Source: Burkholderia multivorans ATCC BAA-247
GTDB taxonomy: Bacteria > Pseudomonadota > Gammaproteobacteria > Burkholderiales > Burkholderiaceae
Direction: 5' to 3'
NCBI RefSeq assembly: GCF_000959525.1
Contig: NZ_CP009831.1
Coordinates: forward strand, 1,302,001-1,366,000
DNA: 64,000 nt
Shown here: positions 26,729-35,471 of the stretch, piece by piece
Position numbering within the stretch: the first letter of the stretch is position 1
Layout of the letters: each line of letters opens with the position of its first letter
Program-made: the position numbers and the translations under genes
The notes under the pieces: model-generated
The model's database searches: none
Told to the model about the DNA's origin: nothing
The model's input: the letters and a program-made list of their open reading frames with translations, nothing else

Positions 26729-26894
26729 ATTGTCAGAAGATTCGACTGCGCGATCGGCGATTGTATGTATCTCGTCAACAGTGAATTCGCGATTTAAGTA
26801 TTTACCCTGATTGCGTGCACTCCTAGAATTCCACACATGCGCAACGACGTTCGTGTCCGAAGCGCCCGACAAAACAATCTGGAGGTAACGCATC

Positions 26895-27209
26895 ATGAAA
26901 TCGCTGATCAAGGCAGTTGCACTGGCCGCATTGGTTGCCGCACCGGTCGTTTCGTTTGCACAGTCCAACCAGCAGCCGCTGACGCGTGCGCAAGTGCGCG
27001 CGGAGCTCGTGCAGCTCGAAAAGGCCGGCTACAACCCGAACGACTGGTTGAACTATCCGGAAAACATTCAGGCCGCGCAGGCGAAGATCGCTGCCGCGAA
27101 CGGCGATGCGACGGGCTACGGCGCGAACGCCGCAGCGGCATCGCAAGCGGGCCAGCGCGTTGCCGTGCCGGCCGCGGCCGACCGCTCGTCCGTCTACTTC
27201 GGTCACTGA
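26895..27209 (+). CDS. DUF4148 exported protein
   Basis: 104 residues with a clean signal peptide (KSLIKAVALAALVAAPVVSFA, cut before QSNQQ) and the DUF4148 core LTRAQVRAELVQLEKAGYNPNDWLNYPENIQAA. The family is small, periplasmic, abundant in Burkholderia and relatives, and of unknown function. ATG 26895 has GGAGG upstream. Its own promoter region is AT-richer than its surroundings and it ends at a strong terminator, so it is a single-gene transcript probably made at high level. Confidence 0.9.
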   Translation: MKSLIKAVALAALVAAPVVSFAQSNQQPLTRAQVRAELVQLEKAGYNPNDWLNYPENIQAAQAKIAAANGDATGYGANAAAASQAGQRVAVPAAADRSSVYFGH

Positions 27210-27253
27210 GCGTCGTACGGCGGCCGCTCGGCCGCCGAAGCTACCGGCCGAAC

Positions 27254-27293
27254 AAAGCCCGCACTCGATCCGGATCCGAGTGCGGGCTTTTTT
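27254..27293 (+). terminator. Rho-independent terminator of the DUF4148 gene
   Basis: A 14-bp perfect stem AAAGCCCGCACTCG/CGAGTGCGGGCTTT with a 9-base loop and a T-run to 27293, 45 bases after the stop. Confidence 0.92.
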
Positions 27294-27446
27294 GCGTCCA
27301 CCGCGCGCGCCGACGGGCCGTTGCACGACGACGCTGACATTCGCACGCGCGTGCGCTAGCATCCCGGACGGTGTCGCCGACGCGCGGCACGCGGCCTCCG
27401 TCCGTACCGGACTCCACGACGTCAACCAACAACAAGGAGCGATCCC

Positions 27447-27854
27447 ATGCGTGTCCCGACCGCCGTGCTGCTGTGCCCGCTGATGCTGGCGGCGAGCGTC
27501 GCCCATGCGCAGGCGAATTGCGCGAATGCGTCCGACCAGGCGACGCTGACCGCGTGCGCCGAGCATGCGTACAGGCAGTCCGACGCGGTGCTGAACCGCA
27601 CGTACCAGACCGTCACCGCGCGATTGCGCGACGCACGGCCGGTTGCCGACAAGCTGGTCGCCGCGCAGCGCGCCTGGATCGCATATCGCGATGCCGAATG
27701 CCAGTTCTCGAGCGCGAACGCCGACGGCGGCAGCGCCTATGCGATGGTGGTCGCGACCTGCCTCGACGATCTGACCAAGGAGCGCACCGAAACGCTCAAG
27801 GCGTATCTATCGTGCGAGGAGGGCGATCTCGCGTGCCCGGTGCCCGCGAAGTAG
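27447..27854 (+). CDS. LprI/DUF1311-family exported protein
   Basis: 135 residues: signal peptide ending AHA before QANC, then a Cys-containing helical domain with LNRTYQTVTARL, LVAAQRAWIAYRDAECQF and CLDDLTKERTETL, the DUF1311 pattern. LprI of mycobacteria in this family inhibits lysozyme; whether this one does is unknown. AAGGAG precedes the ATG. Four to five cysteines suggest disulfides in the periplasm. Converges on the response regulator gene 34 bases beyond. Confidence 0.87.
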   Translation: MRVPTAVLLCPLMLAASVAHAQANCANASDQATLTACAEHAYRQSDAVLNRTYQTVTARLRDARPVADKLVAAQRAWIAYRDAECQFSSANADGGSAYAMVVATCLDDLTKERTETLKAYLSCEEGDLACPVPAK

Positions 27855-27888
27855 CGATACGCGCGCTCGCGCGGTGGCGCGTCATGCG

Positions 27889-28536
27889 TCATATGTCGTC
27901 GGCCTCGTCGACGAGCTTGTGCCGCAGCGCGTAGCGCACGAGTGCCGCTTCGTGCGGCATCTGCATCTTTTCCAGAATCCGCGTCTTGTAGGTGCTGACC
28001 GTCTTCGCGCTCACGCATAGCGCCTGCGCGATGTCGGTCAGCGTCTGGCCGGCCGCGATGCGCCGGAACACGTCGAACTCGCGGTCGGACAGCCGCTGAT
28101 GCGGCAGCGTGTCGGCCGGCTCGTTGAGGCTTTGCGCGAACTGCTCGGCCATCGCGAGACTGACGTACACACCGCCGGACGCGACCTTCGTGACCGCGCC
28201 GACCAGCTCCGCACTGGCACTTTCCTTCGTCAGATAGCCCGACGCGCCCGCGCGGAACGCGCGCACCGCGTACTGCTGTTCGGCGTGCATCGTCAGCACG
28301 AGCACGCGCAGCGCGGGTTTCTCGTCCTTGATCTGCTTGATCAATTCGACGCCGTTGCGGCCCGGCATCGACAGGTCGAGCACGAGCACCTGCGCAGGCG
28401 TCGCGCGGACGAGCGCGATCGTCGACGGGCCGTCGCACGCTTCGCCGGCCACTTCGAAACCGGTCGCGTTCTGAAGGATGTGCCGCAGACCGTCGCGCAC
28501 GAGCGTATGGTCGTCGGCGATGAGCACCTTGATCAT
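27889..28536 (-). CDS. NarL/LuxR-family response regulator
   Basis: 215 residues: receiver domain with VLIADDHTLVRDGL and the phospho-acceptor Asp in VLVLDLSMPGRNG (about residue 54), and a C-terminal LuxR helix-turn-helix (LSDREFDVFRRIAAGQTLTDIAQALCVSAKTVSTYKTRI). Its start overlaps the sensor kinase stop by four bases (ATGA), showing translational coupling and a cognate pair. Targets are unknown; no obvious tandem operator is visible in the nearby upstream regions. Confidence 0.92.
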   Translation of the reverse strand: MIKVLIADDHTLVRDGLRHILQNATGFEVAGEACDGPSTIALVRATPAQVLVLDLSMPGRNGVELIKQIKDEKPALRVLVLTMHAEQQYAVRAFRAGASGYLTKESASAELVGAVTKVASGGVYVSLAMAEQFAQSLNEPADTLPHQRLSDREFDVFRRIAAGQTLTDIAQALCVSAKTVSTYKTRILEKMQMPHEAALVRYALRHKLVDEADDI

Positions 28537-30644
28537 GAGATGGGGTTGTCCTGTTCAACGTTGCCGAGCGGCAGGGCGACGGTGATCGAGAAGCCGCGCG
28601 CCGGCGCGGTATCGATCGTTACGGTGCCGCCGAGCATGTGCGCGCGCTCGCGAATGCCGATCAGCCCGAACGATTTGTCCTCGTGTGCGGGGCCGCCGGG
28701 CGGTGCGCCGTGGCCGTTGTCGGCGACGCGCAGCACGCAGAAGCCGTCTTCGACGTCGAGCCGCAGCGCGACGCGCGTCGCATCCGCATGGCGCGCGACA
28801 TTCGTCAGCGCTTCCTGGACGATGCGGAACAGCGTGGTCGCCCCCGCGTTCGTGAAGGCGATGCCGCCCGTTTCGACATGGCGTTCGACGTCGATGCCGT
28901 AGCGGTTCGTGAAATCGTTGGCGAGCCATTCGATCGCCGGCACGAGGCCGAGATCGTCGAGCATCACGGGCCGCAGATCGGCCGCGATGCGCCGCACCGA
29001 CGCGACCGTCGCGTCGATCAGCTTGCGCATGCCCTGCAGATGCGCGAGCACGGTCGCGTCGGGCGCCGCGTCGGCCGGCGTGCGCAGCCGCTGCTCGACA
29101 ACCGACAGATCCATCTTCAGCGCGGTGAGCTGCTGACCGAGATCGTCGTGCAGTTCGCGCGCGATGCGCGTCTTTTCCTCTTCGCGCACGTTCTGCAGAT
29201 TCGCGGAGAGCTCGCGCAGTTCTTCGCGCGACTGCCTCACCGCGTTCTCGGCGCGCAGCCGCTCGGTGATGTCGCGCAGCATCACCGTGTACAGCTTGCC
29301 GGAGCCGTCGCGGATCTGCGAGATCGACGCTTCGATCGGAAATTCCTCGCCGTTCGCGCGCAGGCCGAACAGCACGCGCTGGCGTCCCATTTGCCGCTCC
29401 GACACGCCCGTCACGCCGAACTGGTCGACGTGCTTCGCATGCGCCGCGCGAAACCGTTCGGGGATGAAGCGCGACAGCGGCGCGCCGATCGCTTCCATCG
29501 CCGAGACGCCGAACACCTGCTCGGCCATCGGATTGAAGATCACGACCGTCTGCTTCTCGTCGATCGTGATGATCGCCTCCATCGACGGGCGGATGATGCC
29601 CATCATTCGCGCTTCGTTCAGATGACGGCTGCCGGCGCCCGCGTCGCCCGCGGCGGCCGCGCGGCTACGCATCAGTGCATGGACGAGCCCCGCGAACGCG
29701 ATCGACGCGAGCAGCCCGGCCGCAAGCACGGTGGCGGCCGCGCGCTGCGCGCCCGTTGCGCTCGGCCGCCCGTCGGCCGAATACGCGAGCGTGAGCGCGG
29801 TGCCGCCGAAATTGAGGACCTCGGTGCGCCGCATCAGGTATGGCGACGTCGCGGCCTCGTCGGTCGTCGTCTCGGCGCTGACGATCGGGCGCGGATCGCT
29901 GCCCGCGCCGATCTTCAGGTCGATCCCGCGTTCCGCGTCGAGCGCGCGGTCGATCAGCCGCTGCGGGCTCAACGCGGCGAACAGGATGCCGTCCGGCTCG
30001 AGGTCGCTCGCGACGGACGGTGCGCCGGCAGCGCGCCGCGTAGCGGCAACCGGCACGAACAGCGTCAGCGTGCGTGCGTCGTAGGACAGATCGTCGTCGG
30101 CCGGATGCACGCCGAGCGCAACTTCGCCGGTACGCAGCGTGCGCGCGAGCGCCTGTGCATCCGGTGCGCCGAAGCGCACGACCGGCGCGACGGACGGCGG
30201 CGCGCTGAGCGTCGCGGTCGCGAGCGGGCCGGCCGGCATCGACGCGTGTCCGGCGAGTGCGGCGCGCGTCGCATCCGACAGCGGCGCGTAGCCGAGCTGC
30301 CGAACCGGCGAGCGGCTGGCGTCGAGATCGAGCGATTGGGCGTAGCGCGTCCATTGTTCGGGCGTCATCTGCGGGACGAGCGCAAGCGCGCCGCGCGCGC
30401 TGTCGAGTATCCCGACGCCGGCCAGCAGTTCGTGGCGCAGCATCGCGGTCACGCGCGCGGTACGGCGCTCGAAGCGCGCATGGACGGCGTCCTGCCACTC
30501 GTCGCGCACCAGCAGCGCGACGCCGAGCGACAGCGCCGCGCCGATCACGAGCGCCGCGGTGCCGGCCGCAAGCGGCTGGCGTAACATGGTCCGGAAGCGC
30601 GCGGGCTCTCGGGCGCCACGGGTTGGGGTTCCTCTGGCGGTCAT
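28533..30644 (-). CDS. CHASE-PAS sensor histidine kinase
   Basis: About 703 residues: membrane segment near 20-45, periplasmic CHASE-type domain (roughly 60-260, with RGALALVPQMTPEQWTRYAQSL), second membrane segment near 300, PAS domain (MMGIIRPSMEAIITIDEKQTVVIFNPMA), HisKA_3 with phospho-acceptor His in RIARELHDDLGQQL, and a HATPase_c with DNGHGAPPGG. It should phosphorylate the overlapping NarL-type regulator. The CHASE domain implies a small extracellular ligand. ATG 30644 is used; an ATG at 30587 would still keep the first membrane segment, and neither has a strong ribosome site. Confidence 0.87.
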   Translation of the reverse strand: MTARGTPTRGAREPARFRTMLRQPLAAGTAALVIGAALSLGVALLVRDEWQDAVHARFERRTARVTAMLRHELLAGVGILDSARGALALVPQMTPEQWTRYAQSLDLDASRSPVRQLGYAPLSDATRAALAGHASMPAGPLATATLSAPPSVAPVVRFGAPDAQALARTLRTGEVALGVHPADDDLSYDARTLTLFVPVAATRRAAGAPSVASDLEPDGILFAALSPQRLIDRALDAERGIDLKIGAGSDPRPIVSAETTTDEAATSPYLMRRTEVLNFGGTALTLAYSADGRPSATGAQRAAATVLAAGLLASIAFAGLVHALMRSRAAAAGDAGAGSRHLNEARMMGIIRPSMEAIITIDEKQTVVIFNPMAEQVFGVSAMEAIGAPLSRFIPERFRAAHAKHVDQFGVTGVSERQMGRQRVLFGLRANGEEFPIEASISQIRDGSGKLYTVMLRDITERLRAENAVRQSREELRELSANLQNVREEEKTRIARELHDDLGQQLTALKMDLSVVEQRLRTPADAAPDATVLAHLQGMRKLIDATVASVRRIAADLRPVMLDDLGLVPAIEWLANDFTNRYGIDVERHVETGGIAFTNAGATTLFRIVQEALTNVARHADATRVALRLDVEDGFCVLRVADNGHGAPPGGPAHEDKSFGLIGIRERAHMLGGTVTIDTAPARGFSITVALPLGNVEQDNPIS

Positions 30645-30849
30645 TGGCTGGCCATTCTGTTGTCCGCCACCCGGGCACTCGGGCGACGCGCGCTGCCCGG
30701 GCGAGAGCCGCGCCCGGCACAGTCGATGTGTTTTCAACGCGAAATTGTGCTTGCTTTGGGCGTTTTTTGTAATAGGGTCGGTTAAATGGGGCGCGGGCCG
30801 GCCGGTGCTCGCGTGCAGGATGCGCGTCGGCGCGATCGGAGGGACGGAC

Positions 30850-31329
30850 ATGTACAAGCGGATTTTCGTCGGGCTCGACGGCAGCCCGAGTGCGCGTCTC
30901 GCACTGAACGAGGCGATCCGGATCGCGGCCGCCTCCGGCGGCACGATCACGTGTGCGTACGTAGTCGAGCATCGGCCGCGGCTCGTCGACGTCGGCGCCG
31001 GTTTCCCCGAGACGCCGGACGACGACGCAGCGGCCGCCGGTGTCGCGACAGCCGTGCTCGACGAAGCAAAAGCAGTGCTCGCGCAGCGGCAGGTGCCGGG
31101 CACCGTGCGCGCGCTCGACGCATACGGCGAGGAGGTCGCGGCGGTGCTGATGCGCACCGCGGCCGAAGCCGATGCCGATCTGATCGTGATGGGCACGAGC
31201 GGCCGGCACGGGCTGCGTCGGCTGCTGCTCGGCAGCGTGGCCGAATCGCTGCTGCGCGCGGCCGATCGCCCCGTGCTGCTGGTCCGGCACGACGAGCCGG
31301 TGCCGGCGCCGGCGCCGACTCGCACGTAA
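30850..31329 (+). CDS. Universal stress protein, UspA family
   Basis: 159 residues, one Usp domain. It begins YKRIFVGLDGSPSA, and has the ATP-binding motif GTSGRHGLRRLLLGSVAESLLR (G-2x-G-9x-G-S pattern) and VLLVR at the end, so it belongs to the nucleotide-binding branch. GGAGGGAC precedes ATG 30850. It is divergent from the sensor kinase. A TAATAG-like -10 lies near 30770 but no FNR box is visible, in contrast to the second Usp gene at 35472. Confidence 0.9.
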   Translation: MYKRIFVGLDGSPSARLALNEAIRIAAASGGTITCAYVVEHRPRLVDVGAGFPETPDDDAAAAGVATAVLDEAKAVLAQRQVPGTVRALDAYGEEVAAVLMRTAAEADADLIVMGTSGRHGLRRLLLGSVAESLLRAADRPVLLVRHDEPVPAPAPTRT

Positions 31330-31576
31330 TCGCGCGTAATCGCGCTCGGCCGCGGTACGTGCCACGCAGCGGCGCCGGCGGTTGCATCGCGGCTATCACT
31401 TCTGGCAGGATCGGCCCAAGCCGCCGATCGTCGTCGCGTTGTCTGCGTCCGCGATGCGGGCCTCGCGCGCATGGCCGCGGCGCCCGATGCCGTGCCGCAT
31501 TCGTCGGCGTGCGGCCGGTCTCGCGACCGTCCGTTCGCCGGATGCGGATTCGCCCCACTTACCGTTCTTCGTCGCC

Positions 31577-32083
31577 ATGCCGATTTCCGCCGCGGACCTG
31601 ATCCGCCAGTTCGACCTGCAGCCGCATCCCGAAGGCGGCTATTTCCGCGAAACCTACCGCGCCGCCGACACGGTCGTGCGTCCGTCCGACGACGCGCGTC
31701 GCGCCGCCTCCACCGCGATCTACTACCTGTTGTGCGATGGCGCCTATTCGTCGTGGCACCGGATCCGCTCCGACGAGGTCTGGCACTTCTATGCCGGCGA
31801 TCCGCTCGAGGTATGGGTGCTCGACGAACGCGACGGGCTGACGATTCATCGGCTCGGCAATCCGCTCGTGCATCCGGGCACCGTGTTCCAGGCCGTCGTG
31901 CCGGCCGGACGCTGGTTCGGCGCGCGCTGCGCGTCGCCCGAGCAGGTCGCGTTCGTCGGCTGCACGGTGGCGCCGGGCTTCGAATTCGCGGAATTCGAGC
32001 TCGCCGACGCCGACGCGCTGGCCGAGGCGTTTCCCGAATATGCGCAGCACGTCGCCCAACTGGCGCCGCGCGCGCCCGGTTGA
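31577..32083 (+). CDS. Cupin-superfamily protein, DUF985
   Basis: 168 residues of the DUF985 cupin family. The opening LIRQFDLQPHPEGGYFRETYRA and the central SSWHRIRSDEVWHFYAGDPLEVWVL are its hallmarks; the His/Glu residues there form the cupin pocket. Function of the family is not settled (a metal-independent or metal-binding small-molecule pocket). ATG 31577 has no strong ribosome site. It stands alone between the Usp gene and the DedA-rhodanese gene. Confidence 0.88.
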   Translation: MPISAADLIRQFDLQPHPEGGYFRETYRAADTVVRPSDDARRAASTAIYYLLCDGAYSSWHRIRSDEVWHFYAGDPLEVWVLDERDGLTIHRLGNPLVHPGTVFQAVVPAGRWFGARCASPEQVAFVGCTVAPGFEFAEFELADADALAEAFPEYAQHVAQLAPRAPG

Positions 32084-32243
32084 AGCGGGGCAGGGCGCCG
32101 GCCGGCATGCGCGCGGCGCCGGCGAAACCCGTTTAGAATGCGCGTCATGTAGTGCCGGTGCGCCGAGGTGGGTGCCGGCATTGCACAGCCGTATCGACGG
32201 CCGCCGTCGTCGCCCGGTCCGCATGTCATCCAGGAGCGCCGTC

Positions 32244-33269
32244 GTGTGGCATTTCCCGATCGCAATTCCATCGTCGCTCGGCCCGTGGGCCGTGTTCGCG
32301 AGCGTGCTGATCACGCAGCTCGGCGTGCCGGTGCCGGCCGTGCCGATGCTGATTCTCGGCGGCACGATGGCGGCGATGGGACAGGCCTCGTGGGCCAGCA
32401 TGTTCGTCGCGGCCATCGGCGCGACGATGCTGGCCGATTCGCTGTGGTTCTTCATGGGCCGCACGCGCGGACGCCGGCTGCTGAATGCGCTCGTGCGCTT
32501 TTCGTTGTCGCTCGATACGACGTTGCGCTTCGCGCGTAACGTATTCGAAAGGTATGGCGCGCCGCTGCTCGTGCTGTCCAAATTTCTGCCGGGGCTCGGG
32601 CTCGTGTCGGCGCCGCTGCTCGGCACGACCGCCATCGGCGTCGGCGTGTTTCTGTTCTGGGATCTGGCGGGCGCGTCGCTGTGGGCGGCGTTCTGGTTGA
32701 TCGGCGGCGCCGCGGTTCACGACCAGATCGTCCAGTTCGTGCTGTGGGTGCGCGCGAGCGGCGGCACGATCCTCGACGCGTTTCTTGCGATCTTCATCAC
32801 GTTCGTGCTGTACCGCTGGGTGCGGCGGCTGCAGTTCCGCCGCTGGCTCGCGCAGGTGCGCATCTCCCCGCCGCAGCTCGTCGAGATGATGACGTCGAGC
32901 GAACCGCCGCTGATTTTCGACGCGCGGCCGCGTGCGATCCGCGAGCGCGAACCGTACCGGATCGCCGGCGCGGTGCCGCTGGATCTCGAGTCGCCCGATC
33001 TGCTCGACCCGGAAGTGCTGAAGCGGCCGATCGTCGTCTATTGCGTGTGCCCGAACGAGGCGACGGCCAAGCGCATCGTCGCGCAGCTGCAGCGCAAGAA
33101 GATGATCCACAACATCCGCGCGCTGAAGGGCGGCCTCGATGCGTGGGAGAAGCACGGCTATCCGGTCGAGCCGATTCCGGTCGATCTCGATACGTCGCGT
33201 TATTTCGTGCGGCCGGAGCATGCGGCGCTGGGCGGCGAATATACGGTGCGCGCGACGTTGAGCAAATGA
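32244..33269 (+). CDS. DedA-like membrane protein fused to a rhodanese domain
   Basis: 341 residues. The first 190 are a DedA/SNARE-associated-type membrane domain with several hydrophobic segments and the SKFLPGLGLVSAPLLGTT re-entrant motif. After a short basic linker comes a rhodanese domain (about 215-320) with IFDARPRAIRERE and an active-site loop VVYCVCPNEATAKR that keeps the catalytic Cys. GTG 32244 lies seven bases after AGGAG and is preferred to the ATG at 32223, which overlaps that site. DedA proteins support membrane homeostasis and lipid carrier transport; the rhodanese may handle sulfane sulfur at the membrane. Confidence 0.87.
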   Translation: MWHFPIAIPSSLGPWAVFASVLITQLGVPVPAVPMLILGGTMAAMGQASWASMFVAAIGATMLADSLWFFMGRTRGRRLLNALVRFSLSLDTTLRFARNVFERYGAPLLVLSKFLPGLGLVSAPLLGTTAIGVGVFLFWDLAGASLWAAFWLIGGAAVHDQIVQFVLWVRASGGTILDAFLAIFITFVLYRWVRRLQFRRWLAQVRISPPQLVEMMTSSEPPLIFDARPRAIREREPYRIAGAVPLDLESPDLLDPEVLKRPIVVYCVCPNEATAKRIVAQLQRKKMIHNIRALKGGLDAWEKHGYPVEPIPVDLDTSRYFVRPEHAALGGEYTVRATLSK

Positions 33270-33860
33270 CGATGCGGTTGCGGGTTGGCGTTGTTTTGGG
33301 CGTGGCTTGGGGCTGCTGGGGGCGGTGAGCACACGCGGTCGCGTCGGAGCCCTTTCTGCTTTCGTGTTAATCGGCGTGCAGCAAGTAATCGAGTTTTCTC
33401 TCCGATGCTTTGCTCATGCGCCGATTCGAATGCACCCGCCACCCAATCGAATTTCATCTCCATTTCCCGCACCCTCACGGCGAGAAAATCGGCTGGCGTA
33501 AAACCGCCGATCTTTCTTATAATCGCGCCTTCCTATTGGGTGCCGCCAATCGCGCACCCATCACGCGCGATTGTTCGCGCCGAAAGCGGTGGATTCCGTC
33601 GCCGCTCGCCGCCGCGCTCAGCCGCGCCGCGCGGGCCGCGCGCGGTTTCCGTGAAAGGCCCGACCGGTCATTCCGGATTGTTCCGGAAATCGCCGGTAAT
33701 TCGCGGCGATTCCCGAAGGATGGACGCACTATCCGTATCGCTTTCCAGTCGGAAAGCGGTCGCGCCGGTTTTTCGTTTTCGGCACCGATAACGGCATCGA
33801 CGCTCGCGCATCGACCTCGACACAATGACGCGGCCGCCGTGCGGCCGCGAGGAGACGGAC
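33270..33860. other. 591-base non-coding region upstream of the amino acid permease
   Basis: No frame here looks coding. It is AT-richer than the flanks around 33360-33540, has a perfect TATAAT at 33518-33523 on the plus strand without a good -35, and an inverted repeat at 33671-33688. The permease leader would be over 300 bases if that -10 is used, long enough for a regulatory RNA, but no known riboswitch is recognisable. Confidence 0.5.
33671..33688. promoter_or_regulatory. Inverted repeat TTCCGG-N6-CCGGAA
   Basis: Perfect 6-bp arms in the permease upstream region, 170 bases before its start, within a stretch where TTCCGGA also occurs as a near direct repeat. Candidate regulator site; partner unknown. 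Confidence 0.35.
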
Positions 33861-35240
33861 TTGAAACAGCAAGAAGACCAGCTTCGCCGCGGGCTGGAAG
33901 AACGGCACATCAACCTGATGGCGCTCGGCGCGACGATCGGCGTCGGCCTGTTCCTCGGCTCGGCCACCGCGATTCGCGCGGCCGGCCCCGCGATTCTGCT
34001 GACCTATCTGCTCGGCGGCATCGTGATCTTCCTGATCATGCGCGCGCTTGGCGAAATGGCGATTACCAATCCCGTCGCGGGCGCGTTCAGCCGCTATGCG
34101 CGCGACTATCTCGGCCCGCTCGCGGGCTATCTGACCGGCTGGACCTACTGGTTCGTCTGGATCGTGACCTGCATGGCCGAAATCACCGCAGTCGGCGTCT
34201 ACATGCACATGTGGTTCCCCGCCGTACCGAACTGGATCTGGGCGCTCGCCGCACTCAGCGCGATGGGTGCCGTGAACTTCATCGCGGTCAAGCTGTACGG
34301 CGAATTCGAATTCTGGTTCGCGCTGATCAAGATCGTCACGATCGTGCTGATGATCGTCGGCGGCGCGCTGATGATCGTGTTCGGCATCGGCAACGGCGGC
34401 GTCGCGACCGGGATATCGAACCTCTGGACGCATGGCGGCTTCATGCCGCACGGCATCGGCGGCGTGATCGATGCGCTGCCGATCGTGATGTTCGCGTATC
34501 TCGGCGTCGAAATGCTCGGCCTCACCGCGGGCGAAGCACGCAATCCGGAGAAGTCGCTGACGAAGGCCGTGAACTCGGTGTTCTGGCGCGTGCTGATTTT
34601 CTACATCGGCGCGCTGTCGGTGATCATGTCGATCTATCCGTGGGACCAGATCGGCACGCAGGGCAGCCCGTTCGTGATGACGTTCTCGCGGCTCGGCATT
34701 CCGGCCGCGGCCGGCATCATCAACTTCGTCGTGCTGACGGCGGCCCTGTCGTCGTGCAACAGCGGCCTGTTCAGCACCGCGCGGATGCTCTACAACCTCG
34801 CGCAGCAAGACCAGGCACCGCGCGTGCTCGGCCGCGTCAATGCGAGCGGCGTGCCCGTCTATGGCGTGATCGTCTCGGTCGCGCTGCTGCTGGTCGGGGT
34901 GCTGCTGAACTACCTCGCGCCGCAGCACGTGTTCGTGTGGCTCACGTCGGTGTCGACGTTCGGCGCGATCTGGACGTGGTGCGTGATCCTGACCGCGCAG
35001 ATGCGCTTCCGCCGCACGCTGTCGGCCGACCGCGTCGCGCGCCTGCCGATTCGCGTGCCGTTCTATCCGCTCGGCTCATACGCGGCGCTCGCGTTTCTCG
35101 CGTTCGTCGTCGTGCTGATGGCGTTCACGCCCGATACGCGCGTCGCACTCGTGATCGGCCCGCTGTGGATCGTGCTGCTCGGTATCGCGTACACGGTGTG
35201 CTACGCGAAGCGTCCGGCCGTATCGACGCCGAAGTCCTGA
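33861..35240 (+). CDS. APC-family amino acid permease (proline/histidine type)
   Basis: 459-residue amino acid:proton symporter with twelve membrane segments. It opens LRRGLEERHINLMALGATIGVGLFLGSA and contains ITNPVAGAFSRYARDYLGP and GEARNPEKSLTKAVNSVFWR, resembling ProY/HutT-like permeases. TTG 33861 with AGGAGA about six bases upstream is the best start; the in-frame ATG at 33825 has no ribosome site. Single gene behind a long non-coding leader. Substrate not certain. Confidence 0.83.
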   Translation: MKQQEDQLRRGLEERHINLMALGATIGVGLFLGSATAIRAAGPAILLTYLLGGIVIFLIMRALGEMAITNPVAGAFSRYARDYLGPLAGYLTGWTYWFVWIVTCMAEITAVGVYMHMWFPAVPNWIWALAALSAMGAVNFIAVKLYGEFEFWFALIKIVTIVLMIVGGALMIVFGIGNGGVATGISNLWTHGGFMPHGIGGVIDALPIVMFAYLGVEMLGLTAGEARNPEKSLTKAVNSVFWRVLIFYIGALSVIMSIYPWDQIGTQGSPFVMTFSRLGIPAAAGIINFVVLTAALSSCNSGLFSTARMLYNLAQQDQAPRVLGRVNASGVPVYGVIVSVALLLVGVLLNYLAPQHVFVWLTSVSTFGAIWTWCVILTAQMRFRRTLSADRVARLPIRVPFYPLGSYAALAFLAFVVVLMAFTPDTRVALVIGPLWIVLLGIAYTVCYAKRPAVSTPKS

Positions 35241-35292
35241 GCGGCCGGCGCCCGCGCGCGTCCTGCGTGCGCCATCCGGGCCCGCGCGTGCG

Positions 35293-35332
35293 CTGATCTC
35301 GATCATGCACGCACGGGCCGATACGCTTTATC
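35293..35332 (+). promoter_or_regulatory. FNR-type promoter of the tandem universal stress protein gene
   Basis: CTGAT-CTCG-ATCAT at 35293-35306 keeps the core TGAT-N4-ATCA of the FNR box, and a TTTATC -10 candidate at 35327-35332 lies 27.5 bases from its centre, close to class II geometry. The Usp gene starts 140 bases downstream. Universal stress proteins are frequent FNR/ANR targets. Confidence 0.55.
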
Positions 35333-35471
35333 CTGTCCCGATCGCTGGTCCGCGCTTCGCGTGGCCATCCGCCGATTCGTTCCGCGCCGGTCGTCCGTGG
35401 CCGCCGCGCGCGGCGCTGCGCGAAGCTCCCGTCGTCGTTGGCGACGACGCGTACGCACGGAGGCCTTCGCC

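Noticed and set aside
30645-32108. Upstream extension of the sensor kinase frame by nearly 490 codons
   Set aside because: The extension overlaps the clear Usp and cupin genes on the other strand and is Arg/Ser/Ala-rich without any domain; the kinase starts at its first membrane segment.
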